A DNA stretch of 59,419 nt, from NCBI GenBank assembly GCA_945913285.1, contig CAMEDD010000015.1, positions 1 to 59,419 on the forward strand, given 5' to 3'. The stretch's first letter is position 1. Each line of letters starts with the position of its first letter. The notes below the pieces were generated by a model that saw only the letters and a program-made list of their open reading frames with translations, had not been told where the DNA came from and did no database searches. This stretch comes from Candidatus Sulfopaludibacter sp. SbA3 (GTDB lineage: Bacteria; Pseudomonadota; Alphaproteobacteria; Caulobacterales; Hyphomonadaceae). The translations under genes and the position numbers were made by a program. Positions 1 through 8,472 of this stretch are shown here, piece after piece.

Positions 1-123
1 CTCAATGACGTCGAGCCGTTCGGATACCTCAGGACGACGCTCGAGGCGATCGCCCAGGGTCATCCCATGAAACGCCTCGATGAACTTCTGCCAGGGCCGT
101 TCGCCAAAAAGTCAATGCACTGA
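1..123 (+). CDS. tnpC: IS66-family transposase, C-terminal 40 residues (partial)
   Basis: The frame is open from base 1 to the TGA at 121-123. The peptide carries the conserved IS66 transposase tail: LNDVEPFGYLRTTLEAIAQG, then a KRLDELLPG motif, matching the family pattern of a domain rich in DVEP and LDELLPW. Only this small C-terminal domain is present, so the catalytic DDE core cannot be judged. The gene overlaps the read-through tail of the truncated response regulator on the opposite strand by 12 bases. Confidence 0.8.
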   Translation, partial: LNDVEPFGYLRTTLEAIAQGHPMKRLDELLPGPFAKKSMH

Positions 124-149
124 GCATGTGGGGCGCTCGCAGCGCTTAC
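1..149 (+). mobile_element. Right end of an IS66-family insertion sequence (partial)
   Basis: The window opens inside an IS66-like element. A transposase tail ends at 123, and the sequence up to 149 ends in GCGCTTAC, the complement of the GTAAGCG terminus typical of IS66 elements. Directly beyond 149 an unrelated reading frame (a response regulator on the other strand) begins, which fits an insertion junction. IS66 elements usually duplicate 8 bases of target, so 150-157 is the expected duplication; the other copy lies outside the window. The left part of the element is not visible. Confidence 0.75.
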
Positions 150-228
150 GCTGTTCTGGGGACGGCACAAGGATGTGCTTGTAGGCGTCGAGCACGGCGC
201 GTTCATCATCGACCACGAGAATCTTCAT
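112..228 (-). pseudogene. Response regulator receiver domain truncated by the IS66 insertion
   Basis: From ATG at 228 the frame begins MKILVVDDERAVLDAYKHIL, the first beta strand and acidic pocket (DDE) of a two-component receiver domain. After about 26 residues it crosses the IS66 end at 149-150 and runs in element DNA to a TGA at 112. The phospho-acceptor aspartate, expected near residue 52, and any output domain are missing here. The original 3' part should lie beyond the other end of the IS. The fragment is probably non-functional. Confidence 0.75.
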
Positions 229-637
229 TGAGCTGAGCACCCGGTATCCTGGAATGTAGCTCATTAATGTAGCCGAAAGCCTTGAAATAAGCGTAAAGTA
301 TCGTTCTCAAAACACAGCGGACAGCAGATGCGTCGTCAGTATAGACACTATGTATTCGAAGTGAGTTTAAGATTTCGCGGGCCGAATAGCAGCCTGGACG
401 TCCTGAAAGCTTTCCGTTGCGACGCCGGAACTTCATGCTTTGAGGCGCGGACCAGGGCAACTTTCAAAAGCTGGACCGCCATCCAGAGCGGCATTCGGGT
501 TTAACCTTTTCAGCGCGAATTTTCCCAGCGCGTGTCCGCCGAACGTCCGCGGGTGGATGATGTTCGCGGATGGACGTTGCAGGAAGTCTTTAGAAAGGTG
601 GAGGATCTGCTTACCCGTTGGGCGACGCGGACCCTGG
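229..637. other. 409-base gap without a recognisable gene
   Basis: This stretch lies between the truncated response regulator (start 228, reading left) and the end of the ABC permease (638). It should hold the promoter of the response regulator and the end of the ABC transcript. The part from about 240 to 370 is richer in A and T than its surroundings. Short open frames exist on both strands (206-460 minus, 532-720 plus), but none has a good start signal or a family I recognise. No convincing terminator was found. Confidence 0.5.
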
Positions 638-3169
638 TCAGTTTGCCCGCAGGACGTCGGCGGGCGAGCGGGCCAATGTGGAGACGCCGACCAGTGCTCC
701 GCCGATGGCGGAAACGGTGATGGCGGCCAGCATGACCCAGAAAACCTCTAGCCAGGGAAGTGTCCATGTCGCTTCGAAGACGAGGGTCACGATCGGAATA
801 GACGCACTCACACCAATCAACACGCCAATGAAAGCCGCTGTGCCTGCGGCGAGGCTGAACTCTCCCGCGTAAAGGCGCAGAACGTCGCCTCGAGAGGCGC
901 CGAAGAGTTTCAGCAAGGCGGCTTCTCGCCGGCGCTTTCGGGCGAGGGAGGCGAAGGTGCCGAACAGGACGAGGAGGCCCGCCAGGGTCACGATCCCGGC
1001 GGCGGCATTCACGGCGACCGCGATCTGGCCGAAGATCCGGCTCGCCGTTTCGAGTGCTGGCCGGATTTGGAAGACAACGACGTCACGCAGGCCGTTGCCG
1101 AGCCTGGCGATGATCGCACTTTCCTGCTCCGGTGTGGCCCTGGCGATGGCGACATAGGCGGGGTTGGCCGTTTCCAGCGTGCCGGGTGACAGGATGAAGG
1201 CCGTGTTTGATCCGATGCCGAACGTGCCCCAGTCGACCTTTCGCAAGGAAGCGACGGTTGCCGTCACGTCGCGGCCGAAAACGCGGAAACCAATCGTGTC
1301 GCCAACCTCGAGGCCTAGACCCCTGGCCGCGTCGGCTTCGACCGATGCCAGCAAAGGCCCCGTATAGTCCGCCTTCCACCATTCGCCGGAAACCAGCCTG
1401 GTCTCGGGCGGCATTTCGCCGAGGTAGGTGATGCTCGTCTCTCCGCGCACGATCCAGCGCTCGGACTCTGCGACGTTTTCCTCGACCAGCGGTTTTCCTT
1501 TGAGGGCGGTGACACGGGCCAGGATGAACGGCGCCTGCCGGTAAGCGTCGGCGTCTTCTGTGTCGATTCCCTCGGCCTGCAGGGCAGCATTGAACTGGCT
1601 GACCTTGCCGTTCGGAATCTGAGAAAAGACGATGGAGGGAGCGTTGGCAGGCGCGGTGGTCGATATCTGGCGGATGAGGTTCGTCTGTACAGAGACGACC
1701 AGTACGAGCAAGGCGAGGCCGAGGCCCAGCGCAGGAACGATTGTCGGCGCCAGGGAGCCGGGTCCGGCAAGGTTTGCGAGCGCCAGCCGCCAGAACCCGC
1801 GCGCCCTGGCGGCTGCAATGCGGGCCATGCGTTTGATGAGCCAGGCTGCGAACACCAGAATGCCAGCCGTTGCCAGTGCGCCGGCCAGGATCATGGCGGT
1901 CAGCGGCGGACGATAACTTGTCAGGACCGCGAGAGCAGTGAGGGCAACGGCCGCGGCGAGAGCCCATGAACGCTCTGTCCAGGGCGCCCGGATACTTTCG
2001 GCGTCGCCGATCTTCCTGAATAAAGAGGCAGGCTTTGTTGCGCGCGCGCGGCCAATTGCGGGCAGGGCGAAGACGCCCGCCGCAAGGATGCCCAGTGCGA
2101 GCGCCTTGAGCAGGACGAGCGGATAGAGTCCGAGCGCTTGCGGAATGGGAATCGAACTGCCCGCAAACAGCGTCAGAAGGTAGGGTGCGCCGGCGCCCAG
2201 GAGCGTGCCCGCCAATGCTCCTGCCAGTGCCAGCGCGCCGAGCTGAAACAGATAGGCAGAGCGGATGGTCGCAGCATCGGCGCCGAAAACCTTCAGCACC
2301 GCAATCGAATGTGTCCGTGTTTCGAGAAAGGAGGCGGTCGCCTGAGCAACGCCCACGCCGCCTGCGACCAGCGCGGTGATACCGATCACGTCCAGGAAAC
2401 TATTGAGCGTTTTCAGCAGGTTCTGCAGTCCGTCGACCGCGTCTTCGGGCCCGCGCAAGCGGGAGCCGCTGTCCGGAAAGGTTTCCCTGAAGTCGGCCTC
2501 GGCCGTTTCAAAGCGCTGACCCGGATTGAAAAGTATACGCACGCTTGAGCGAAACAGTTGTCCGGGTGTGAGCCGTCCTGCGCCTTCCATGGCGTCCAAT
2601 GCGACGATCGCTTCCGGGCCAAAGGCGCCCGGCGTGCCGATCCGGTCCGGCAACGAATCGAGCCGCGCCGTGATGACGGCGTCGACGGGTCCGAGTTCGA
2701 GCGTGTCACCAATCTTGACGCTGAACGTGTCGAGGAAGGATTGGGTCACGGCAATTCCCCAGCGCTCGCCGCGGCGTGCCAATGCCGATTGCAGATTGGC
2801 TTCGCCGCCGGAAAGTCCTGCGGAACCGATCAGGGGGTAACTCTGATCGACGGCGCGGACGTCCACTTGCGCGCGGCTTGCGCCGGCCGTGCCCATGACA
2901 TCCAGGGACGCAGATTCAGAGACTTTTCCGAGCCTTGCGGCGAATGCCCGTTCCTCCGTCGTCGGAGGACGCTGCGCAACAGTGAACTGCGCGTCTGCGC
3001 CCAGCAGGTTGCGCGCTTCGCCGGCGACACCCCGGGAAAACGTTTCTGTAACAGATCCCGCTGCAGCGATCGCAGCGGCGCCGAGCGCGAGACACGCAAT
3101 GTAAATCCAGAAGCCCTTCAGGCCGCGCGAGAGCTCGCTCCGGGCAAGCCGCATTGACAGGCTGGTCAT
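638..3169 (-). CDS. FtsX-like ABC transporter permease (YbbP type)
   Basis: An 843-residue inner-membrane protein with about ten hydrophobic segments. One lies at the N-terminus (residues 20-40), followed by a large periplasmic domain. A central block has several segments (about 250-480), then comes a second periplasmic domain and three C-terminal segments. This duplicated FtsX arrangement is typical of YbbP-like permeases, which act in extrusion from the inner-membrane outer leaflet rather than import. The start ATG overlaps the stop of the ATPase gene by four bases (3166-3169), so the two are coupled. The divergent TesA-like gene matches the ybbA-ybbP-tesA arrangement of many Proteobacteria. 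Substrate unknown; lipid or lipoprotein handling is a family-based guess. Confidence 0.9.
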   Translation of the reverse strand: MTSLSMRLARSELSRGLKGFWIYIACLALGAAAIAAAGSVTETFSRGVAGEARNLLGADAQFTVAQRPPTTEERAFAARLGKVSESASLDVMGTAGASRAQVDVRAVDQSYPLIGSAGLSGGEANLQSALARRGERWGIAVTQSFLDTFSVKIGDTLELGPVDAVITARLDSLPDRIGTPGAFGPEAIVALDAMEGAGRLTPGQLFRSSVRILFNPGQRFETAEADFRETFPDSGSRLRGPEDAVDGLQNLLKTLNSFLDVIGITALVAGGVGVAQATASFLETRTHSIAVLKVFGADAATIRSAYLFQLGALALAGALAGTLLGAGAPYLLTLFAGSSIPIPQALGLYPLVLLKALALGILAAGVFALPAIGRARATKPASLFRKIGDAESIRAPWTERSWALAAAVALTALAVLTSYRPPLTAMILAGALATAGILVFAAWLIKRMARIAAARARGFWRLALANLAGPGSLAPTIVPALGLGLALLVLVVSVQTNLIRQISTTAPANAPSIVFSQIPNGKVSQFNAALQAEGIDTEDADAYRQAPFILARVTALKGKPLVEENVAESERWIVRGETSITYLGEMPPETRLVSGEWWKADYTGPLLASVEADAARGLGLEVGDTIGFRVFGRDVTATVASLRKVDWGTFGIGSNTAFILSPGTLETANPAYVAIARATPEQESAIIARLGNGLRDVVVFQIRPALETASRIFGQIAVAVNAAAGIVTLAGLLVLFGTFASLARKRRREAALLKLFGASRGDVLRLYAGEFSLAAGTAAFIGVLIGVSASIPIVTLVFEATWTLPWLEVFWVMLAAITVSAIGGALVGVSTLARSPADVLRAN

Positions 3170-3831
3170 ACGATCTGGCCGTCATTCATGGTGACGATCC
3201 GCCCCGCGCGGGACGCGAGCGCGGCATCATGCGTCACCAGAATGAGGGTGGCCCCTCGGTCCTTTGATATGGAGAAGAGCAGGTCCGCGACAGTGCGGCC
3301 GCTTTCAGCGTCAAGGTTTCCGGTCGGCTCGTCCGCGAAGACGAGCTTCGGATCGGAGGCGAGCGCCCGGGCAACGGCGACGCGCTGGCGCTCGCCGCCC
3401 GAAAGCTGTCCCGGATAGTGGAAGCGGCGATGGCTGAGGCCGACCGCATCGAGGGCCTCCTTGGCCCGTTCATCCACACGGTCCAGGCGGGCGATTTCGA
3501 GCGTCGCGCGCACATTGTCGAGGGCAGTCATTGTCTCGAGCAGATGAAACGACTGGAACACCATGCTGACCCGTCCCCTGCGTAACCTGGACAGTGCATC
3601 TTCGCTGATGGATCCGATACGTTCGCCGAGCAGGGTAACTTCGCCGCGACTGGCGCGCTCCAGCCCTGCCGCAACCGCGATGAGAGAGGACTTGCCGGAG
3701 CCTGAGGGGCCAACGATCGCAACCGTCTCTCCATCGGCGGCTTCGAAGTCGATGCCTTTCAGAATGTCGAGCGGGCCGGACGCTGCTGCGAAGGTCAACC
3801 AGACCCCCTTCAACTTGAGCGCTTCGGTCAT
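3166..3831 (-). CDS. ABC transporter ATP-binding protein (YbbA/LolD type)
   Basis: A 221-residue ATPase. The Walker A motif GPSGSGKS is at residues 41-48, the Q-loop near VFQSFHLL, the signature LSGGERQRVAVARAL near 143, Walker B LVFADEPTGNLD just after, and the switch histidine in VTHD. The DEPTGNLD sequence and short length place it in the MacB/LolD/YbbA group that partners FtsX-type permeases. It should form a dimer bound to the downstream permease. The start at 3831 faces the tesA-like gene across a 65-base divergent spacer that must carry both promoters. Confidence 0.95.
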   Translation of the reverse strand: MTEALKLKGVWLTFAAASGPLDILKGIDFEAADGETVAIVGPSGSGKSSLIAVAAGLERASRGEVTLLGERIGSISEDALSRLRRGRVSMVFQSFHLLETMTALDNVRATLEIARLDRVDERAKEALDAVGLSHRRFHYPGQLSGGERQRVAVARALASDPKLVFADEPTGNLDAESGRTVADLLFSISKDRGATLILVTHDAALASRAGRIVTMNDGQIV

Positions 3832-3896
3832 TCAAATCGGCCTTCTCTGATCAGGCATCACATTGTCAGCCCGGCGCCACATGTCTATCGATAATC

Positions 3897-4640
3897 ATGA
3901 ACTTGATTGTGTGTCTCTTGCGGCAAGTCCTGAAGCGCAGGTTTTGCGTCATTGTATTGCCTGTGTTGTGGCTAGCAGCGGCTTGCGGCCAGCCTCAGGC
4001 GACCGCGCCAGCTGCGCCCGGCCCGGCGCCACAAATTGAGAGGCCAGCGGCGCAAAGCGAGACAGGCTCGCAGGCCCTGACCGTCGTTTTCCTGGGTGAC
4101 AGCCTGACGGCCGGATACGGCCTCGAGCCTGAAGACGCGCTTCCGCAACAGGTAGAGGCGGTTTGGCGAAGCCAGGGCATGAATGCGGTGGCCGTGAACG
4201 CAGGCGTGTCAGGCGACACGACCGCAAATGCGCTCGCCCGGTTTGACTGGAGCGTTGCGGCGGCCGGGCCGGACCTGTTGATCGTTGCCCTGGGCGCCAA
4301 CGACTTCCTCCTTGGACTGCCCGCAGATGCTGCCCGGGCGAACCTGTCGGCCATCCTGGAACGCGCAAAGGCAGCGGGCATGCCTGTCGTGCTGGTCGGG
4401 CTGACACCCCGGGGAAGTATCGAGCCGGAAAGCCGGGAGGCGGCGTTCGCCGCAATCTACCCGGCGCTCGCGGCAGAGTACGGCGTGCCTTTATATCCGT
4501 CACTGCTCGCGAGCATCGAAAGCGACCCTTCAATGCTTCAGCCGGATGGGCTGCATCCGACCCGGGACGGCATCGTCCGTATCGCCAGACCTCTGGCAGA
4601 GTTCCTCAACCCGGTTCTGGCTGAACTCGAACAAGAGTAA
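3897..4640 (+). CDS. tesA: SGNH/GDSL arylesterase or acyl-thioesterase, TesA-like
   Basis: A 247-residue exported hydrolase. A hydrophobic N-terminus ends near LAAAC (residues 27-30), so it is either a cleaved signal peptide or an atypical lipoprotein. The SGNH blocks are clear: GDSL with the nucleophile Ser at about 69, GANDFL carrying the block III Asn, and DGLHPT with the catalytic Asp and His near the C-terminus. The family hydrolyses acyl esters and thioesters in the periplasm. It is divergent from the YbbA/YbbP-like exporter, a pairing common in Proteobacteria. There is no clear ribosome site before the chosen ATG, so the start is less certain than the identity. Confidence 0.88.
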   Translation: MNLIVCLLRQVLKRRFCVIVLPVLWLAAACGQPQATAPAAPGPAPQIERPAAQSETGSQALTVVFLGDSLTAGYGLEPEDALPQQVEAVWRSQGMNAVAVNAGVSGDTTANALARFDWSVAAAGPDLLIVALGANDFLLGLPADAARANLSAILERAKAAGMPVVLVGLTPRGSIEPESREAAFAAIYPALAAEYGVPLYPSLLASIESDPSMLQPDGLHPTRDGIVRIARPLAEFLNPVLAELEQE

Positions 4641-4681
4641 CGGTGCAGAGCTGCAACGCGCCTTGAGGGTCGGCTAACCGG

Positions 4682-5167
4682 TCATCCCGGCATGCAGGCC
4701 CGCACGCCCGTGATCGGAAGGACGGTTTCCCAGCCTTCCGCATCCTTGAACAGGATGTTGCCGCTGTCGACACGCTGGCCGCCCTCCAGGGGCTCGCCAG
4801 GATTGATCGTGACCGTCACGCTGCTGCCCGTCGCCGGCGCTTCGAACTTCATCCGTGTCAGAAACTGGCCAAACACTTCGCCGCCAGCGCTGGTCATCGG
4901 CATCGAAACGGCGGCGTCGTTGACGAGCACCAGCGCTTTGCCGGCCGTGCCTTCGGTGAAGAAGACAAACCGCCGGGGCGCCGACATGCCCCAGAGAAAC
5001 AAACCGCATTGACCAGGCCCGAGCCGCTGTGGGGGCAATCCCTCCACGGGCACGGTGTTGATGGCGGAGGCCGCTTCAGCTGCATCTGCAGCAGACGTCG
5101 AACCGCTTGTGCCCGCACACGCGCTAACGAATACGGCGGCTGCAGCGATGATCAGAAGAGGTTTCAT
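4682..5167 (-). CDS. Uncharacterised lipoprotein, last gene of the T2SS operon
   Basis: A 161-residue protein of unknown function. It begins MKPLLIIAAAAVFVSACAG, a lipoprotein signal with lipobox VSAC (lipid Cys at 17). The mature part is rich in predicted beta structure and has two further cysteines, one near the middle (CGLFLW) and one at the end (RACMPG), which could pair. Its ATG overlaps the gspN stop by four bases (5164-5167), the same coupling used through the whole operon, so it is very likely made with the secretion machine. A role as pilotin or other accessory is possible, but I see no GspS-family motif. Confidence 0.8.
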   Translation of the reverse strand: MKPLLIIAAAAVFVSACAGTSGSTSAADAAEAASAINTVPVEGLPPQRLGPGQCGLFLWGMSAPRRFVFFTEGTAGKALVLVNDAAVSMPMTSAGGEVFGQFLTRMKFEAPATGSSVTVTINPGEPLEGGQRVDSGNILFKDAEGWETVLPITGVRACMPG

Positions 5168-5922
5168 GTCGGATTGCCCTGTGGTGTTGGCAGATAGTTG
5201 TAGATGTAATCACGCCCGTCCAGGGTGAACCCTGCTATGGGCAGGGCGAACATCAGTTCACGTGTAATTGGACCCGAGACACGCGCCTCAAAACTTCCCG
5301 TTCCACCGGGTGCGAACCGAAGCAGTGCCCGGAACTGAGTGCCGGATGAATTGGCAGACTCCAGTGGCACGATCAGGATGCCGTTTTCGCATCGCAGTTC
5401 ACCGCGCATTTCGGACCAGCCCGGACCCAGAATATCGCGGTTGCGATCGAGCACATCACTTTGCGCCGTGCCTTTTGCGTCAAGGCATTGGTTGCCTTTG
5501 AACCGGATATGGCTGCCTCGGACCCGAAGCCGGCCACCCGATTGCTGGATCCACCGCGCGGCTTGTTCCAGATGAACGAGATCAAGATCAACGTCGTAGT
5601 TTGTCAGGGACAAGCGGTTGCCAAAGCCGGCCGAGAATTCGCCGTTCCCGCGTCCGTCTTCACCTGTCCATTCTACGCCGTACTTCAGGCGGCCTGTCAA
5701 AAGCGCGCCCGGCATCAGATGCAGGTTTGCATCACCAATCTTTGTGCCCCTGCTTTCGATAGAGGTCAGCTTGCCATCGAAAGCCGTACCTTCAGCGCTG
5801 GCCCAGCTGACGCCCAGTTTATTCGCGCCGCCCATTCGCAAGGCTGTCCCGAGCGGCGCGAAAGCCGTCAGTCCAATGAAAAAACCCGCCAGCAGAAGCA
5901 GGAGCAGAAGCGACCGGTTCAT
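5164..5922 (-). CDS. gspN: Type II secretion system protein N
   Basis: A 252-residue protein with one N-terminal membrane segment (about residues 4-24) and a long periplasmic beta-rich domain. The ending on DGRDYIYNYLPTP and the position after gspM fit GspN, a bitopic protein present in only some T2SS operons. Its precise role is not settled in the family. Four-base overlaps join it to gspM (5919-5922) and to the downstream lipoprotein gene (5164-5167). Confidence 0.8.
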   Translation of the reverse strand: MNRSLLLLLLLAGFFIGLTAFAPLGTALRMGGANKLGVSWASAEGTAFDGKLTSIESRGTKIGDANLHLMPGALLTGRLKYGVEWTGEDGRGNGEFSAGFGNRLSLTNYDVDLDLVHLEQAARWIQQSGGRLRVRGSHIRFKGNQCLDAKGTAQSDVLDRNRDILGPGWSEMRGELRCENGILIVPLESANSSGTQFRALLRFAPGGTGSFEARVSGPITRELMFALPIAGFTLDGRDYIYNYLPTPQGNPT

Positions 5923-6389
5923 GGCGCTGCGCTCTCCGAAAAGACAATCGTCGCCTGAACCAGTCCGCGTTCAGATGATGTCAGCTCCGCTGATACCACA
6001 GACAGGTTCAGTTCGTTTTCGGTCCGTTCGAGCCAGGCAAATACGGACGTGGAGTCGGCCGCAGCAAATACAAACCGGGATTGCCCCGGGGTGGACGCAT
6101 CCTGTTGAAAGGTCATACCCATTTCTGTTGCCCATTGGGCGGCCAGCGCGGTCGCCTCAGGCAACGGGCGCGGGGCCACCGCCGGCCGGTATAGCGCTGC
6201 CGCGTCCTTCAGCTTTTGCAGCCGGATCAGGCTGCCTTCCGATTGAACGACGTTCAAGGCCGCGGCTTCGCGGCGCTCAAGCATCGGCACGAGACCAAAC
6301 TGAATGATGAGCGCAATCAGGGCGATGATCGCGGCCAGCGTGAGGAGCAATCGCTCTCTTGGTGCACGTTCCTGCCAAAACGACATCAT
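5919..6389 (-). CDS. gspM: Type II secretion system protein M
   Basis: A 156-residue bitopic inner-membrane protein. A short cytoplasmic head (WQERAPRERLLL) is followed by one membrane helix (about residues 16-34), a coiled segment, and a small periplasmic ferredoxin-like domain. This is the usual GspM plan. GspM forms the assembly platform with GspL and GspF. The gene overlaps gspL (6386-6389) and gspN (5919-5922) by four bases each. Two consecutive ATG codons are present at the start, and either could be used. Confidence 0.85.
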   Translation of the reverse strand: MMSFWQERAPRERLLLTLAAIIALIALIIQFGLVPMLERREAAALNVVQSEGSLIRLQKLKDAAALYRPAVAPRPLPEATALAAQWATEMGMTFQQDASTPGQSRFVFAAADSTSVFAWLERTENELNLSVVSAELTSSERGLVQATIVFSESAAP

Positions 6390-7504
6390 GGGCGCGCCCT
6401 CAACATTATGTCGGTCTGGACGCCCTGCGGCGTGTCCGCTGCGCTCACCCGTTCAACGTCGAGGCCTGATGCTTCCAGGCTTGCGCGAAATGCCTGCTCG
6501 CTCTGACGGTCCGCGAAAATCAGGCTTGCCCGAAGCCCTTGCTCATTCTGCGAAAAGCTCATGCGAGCCAGCTGGACAGAATCGCTTTCGGCGATCGCCT
6601 TGTAGAGATCGGAGGCCATCGCCCTGAAGCTGCCATTCCCGGAAGAAAGCGATTGCTCCATTTGGCGGCGCACATCCTTATGCACGTCGGCGGGCTCAGG
6701 GGCGCCCGGAAACTGGGCGCGGAATGCGCTACGAGCTGCGGCGTCGTTGAGCGCCGCTGACCGCTCGAGCTGGCTGGTTTCGGTCCAGAGACTGCCGCCC
6801 CAGAGCACGATCGCTGCCAGGGCGAGAGACGCGGCAAGGCGCCAGAATCCAAACCCGGAAGCCGGGCGTGTTGTCTCAGTCGACTTGCCTGTGTTGGCCA
6901 GCGTCAGTCCGGCGTTCTTCTGGTAGGCCTCGGACAAAAAGGCGAATGAGCCGCGGTGGACTGTCCGGGCGCCCGTCAGTCCTGCCGCCTGAATCAGCGC
7001 CTCAACCGCCTCGTCCGGCAGTGCGCCGTCGGCGCCCAAAATTCGGCCGGGTCCTGCAAGCAACCATCGATCTTCAAATCTGTAGACTGTGGGCTCGGCC
7101 TGATCGAGACTGCTTTCCGGGACGATCGGCGCGTGACTGAGACCGAGGCTTCTCAGCAGGCCGGCCCAGTACTCGAAGAGTGATTTATCAACAACGAAAA
7201 CGACACGGCTGGCATCCCCGCGGCTGCGCGGCCCGAGTGTCAGATGCACATCTTCAATCGGTTGGGCGATCTCGTCTTCGAGCGCATAGAGGGCGGCGCG
7301 CCTTGCTTCGGATTCGGACCGCGCGGCGACGGGAATCTGGAAGCGGGCCACCGCCAGGGCCGGCGCGAAGGCGACAGCCTTGGTCTGCGCATTTCCCCGG
7401 AACGTTTCGGGCGCGATTTCCTGAACGCTGGCGTCCTTGCGGGTTGCAATCCGCACGGGCGAGCCCCGCGAGCTCGGAAGTTCGATGTAGACATCCGCCT
7501 TCAT
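6386..7504 (-). CDS. gspL: Type II secretion system protein L
   Basis: A 372-residue protein with the GspL plan: an actin-like cytoplasmic domain (about residues 1-215), one membrane helix around 225-240 (ASLALAAIVLWGGSLW), and a periplasmic domain of about 130 residues. GspL recruits the ATPase GspE to the inner membrane and binds GspM. It overlaps gspK at 7501-7504 and gspM at 6386-6389. Sequence similarity in this family is low, so the call rests on domain plan and gene order. Confidence 0.88.
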   Translation of the reverse strand: MKADVYIELPSSRGSPVRIATRKDASVQEIAPETFRGNAQTKAVAFAPALAVARFQIPVAARSESEARRAALYALEDEIAQPIEDVHLTLGPRSRGDASRVVFVVDKSLFEYWAGLLRSLGLSHAPIVPESSLDQAEPTVYRFEDRWLLAGPGRILGADGALPDEAVEALIQAAGLTGARTVHRGSFAFLSEAYQKNAGLTLANTGKSTETTRPASGFGFWRLAASLALAAIVLWGGSLWTETSQLERSAALNDAAARSAFRAQFPGAPEPADVHKDVRRQMEQSLSSGNGSFRAMASDLYKAIAESDSVQLARMSFSQNEQGLRASLIFADRQSEQAFRASLEASGLDVERVSAADTPQGVQTDIMLRARP

Positions 7505-8472
7505 CCGGCCACTCCAAACGAACGCCAGACGATCCGGGGTGAGCCCTGGCTTTCAGTGCTCAGTATGAACTGGAAGGGCCAGCTGCCTGACCCGAGCGCC
7601 ACGCGCCCGCTGCCCGTAAAGTAAAATCCCTGGACCGACATCGGTAATCCCGCGAGTGCGAGCTCCAGGCCCGGGTCTCTGGCCGCATACGCGTTGATTT
7701 CAGATACGCTGTTCCAACCGGACGCCGGGCGTGCGTCGATGAACCTTCGGGCTTCGGAAAGCGAAAGTGCGCCGTCTGTCGCTGCGTTCAGGACATAGGC
7801 CGAGCCTGTATCCATCGCATTCATGTTCAGGCGCAAAGGCCCGGTCTCGGGAACGGCGCATGTATAGGGTGCAATGGACCGTCGCAGCTCCGGCGTAAAC
7901 CCGGGCAGGGGCGCGAGCTCCGCGAGACCTTGCATCGGCTGGTTCGCGGCATGAAAGCCAGCTTGCCGCGTGGTGTAATAGTCATCCTCAGCGCCGCCCG
8001 GAAGTTGCTGGGTATCGGCGTCCACCCAATCGGTCAATGTGGCGACGAGGGAGTCTGCATCCGGTCGGGGTATGCCCATCTCGTCCAGCAAGGCCCTGAG
8101 GGCTGACGACTGCCGTGCACGGATCGTTTCATCGGCACTTGCCAGCGCATTCAGGTTGAGACAGGGCGGCAACTCCCGAAGATCCAGGATGATCTGACCG
8201 CCGTCAATCGGCAGGACCAGCGTCCGAACCCGGTCTGCACCCTCGCTCGCAGGCAGGCGGCTCGCGCGCGTCATTTCGGACGCCGATGCGAGCGCCGCCG
8301 CTTCGGCCGAGCGGGCTGCCCAGGATGCGGCCGAACGGCGCGCGCTGAGTTTCTGGGTCTCGGTCTGGCGTGCGATCGTTTCGGTCACGATCAGCGCAGC
8401 GACTGAAAGGGTCGCCACGATCAGCAGGATAGACAGCAATGCAGCGCCTGCCTGTTTGGACGCCGGGATCAT
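7501..8472 (-). CDS. gspK: Type II secretion system minor pseudopilin K
   Basis: A 323-residue minor pseudopilin. The start is set at the ATG at 8472, whose sequence MIPASKQAG leads straight into the pseudopilin helix (AALLSILLIVATLSVAALIV) and overlaps the gspJ stop by four bases. A longer frame exists upstream but would hide the prepilin signal. The residue five places after the cleavage Gly is not Glu, as is normal for GspK. The large C-terminal globular domain contains acidic patches such as GGAEDDYY. GspK caps the pseudopilus tip with GspI and GspJ. Confidence 0.92.
   Translation of the reverse strand: MIPASKQAGAALLSILLIVATLSVAALIVTETIARQTETQKLSARRSAASWAARSAEAAALASASEMTRASRLPASEGADRVRTLVLPIDGGQIILDLRELPPCLNLNALASADETIRARQSSALRALLDEMGIPRPDADSLVATLTDWVDADTQQLPGGAEDDYYTTRQAGFHAANQPMQGLAELAPLPGFTPELRRSIAPYTCAVPETGPLRLNMNAMDTGSAYVLNAATDGALSLSEARRFIDARPASGWNSVSEINAYAARDPGLELALAGLPMSVQGFYFTGSGRVALGSGSWPFQFILSTESQGSPRIVWRSFGVAG

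Noticed and set aside
206-460. 84-codon minus-strand frame before the response regulator
   Set aside because: It overlaps the start of the receiver gene in another frame, lacks a ribosome site and matches no family.
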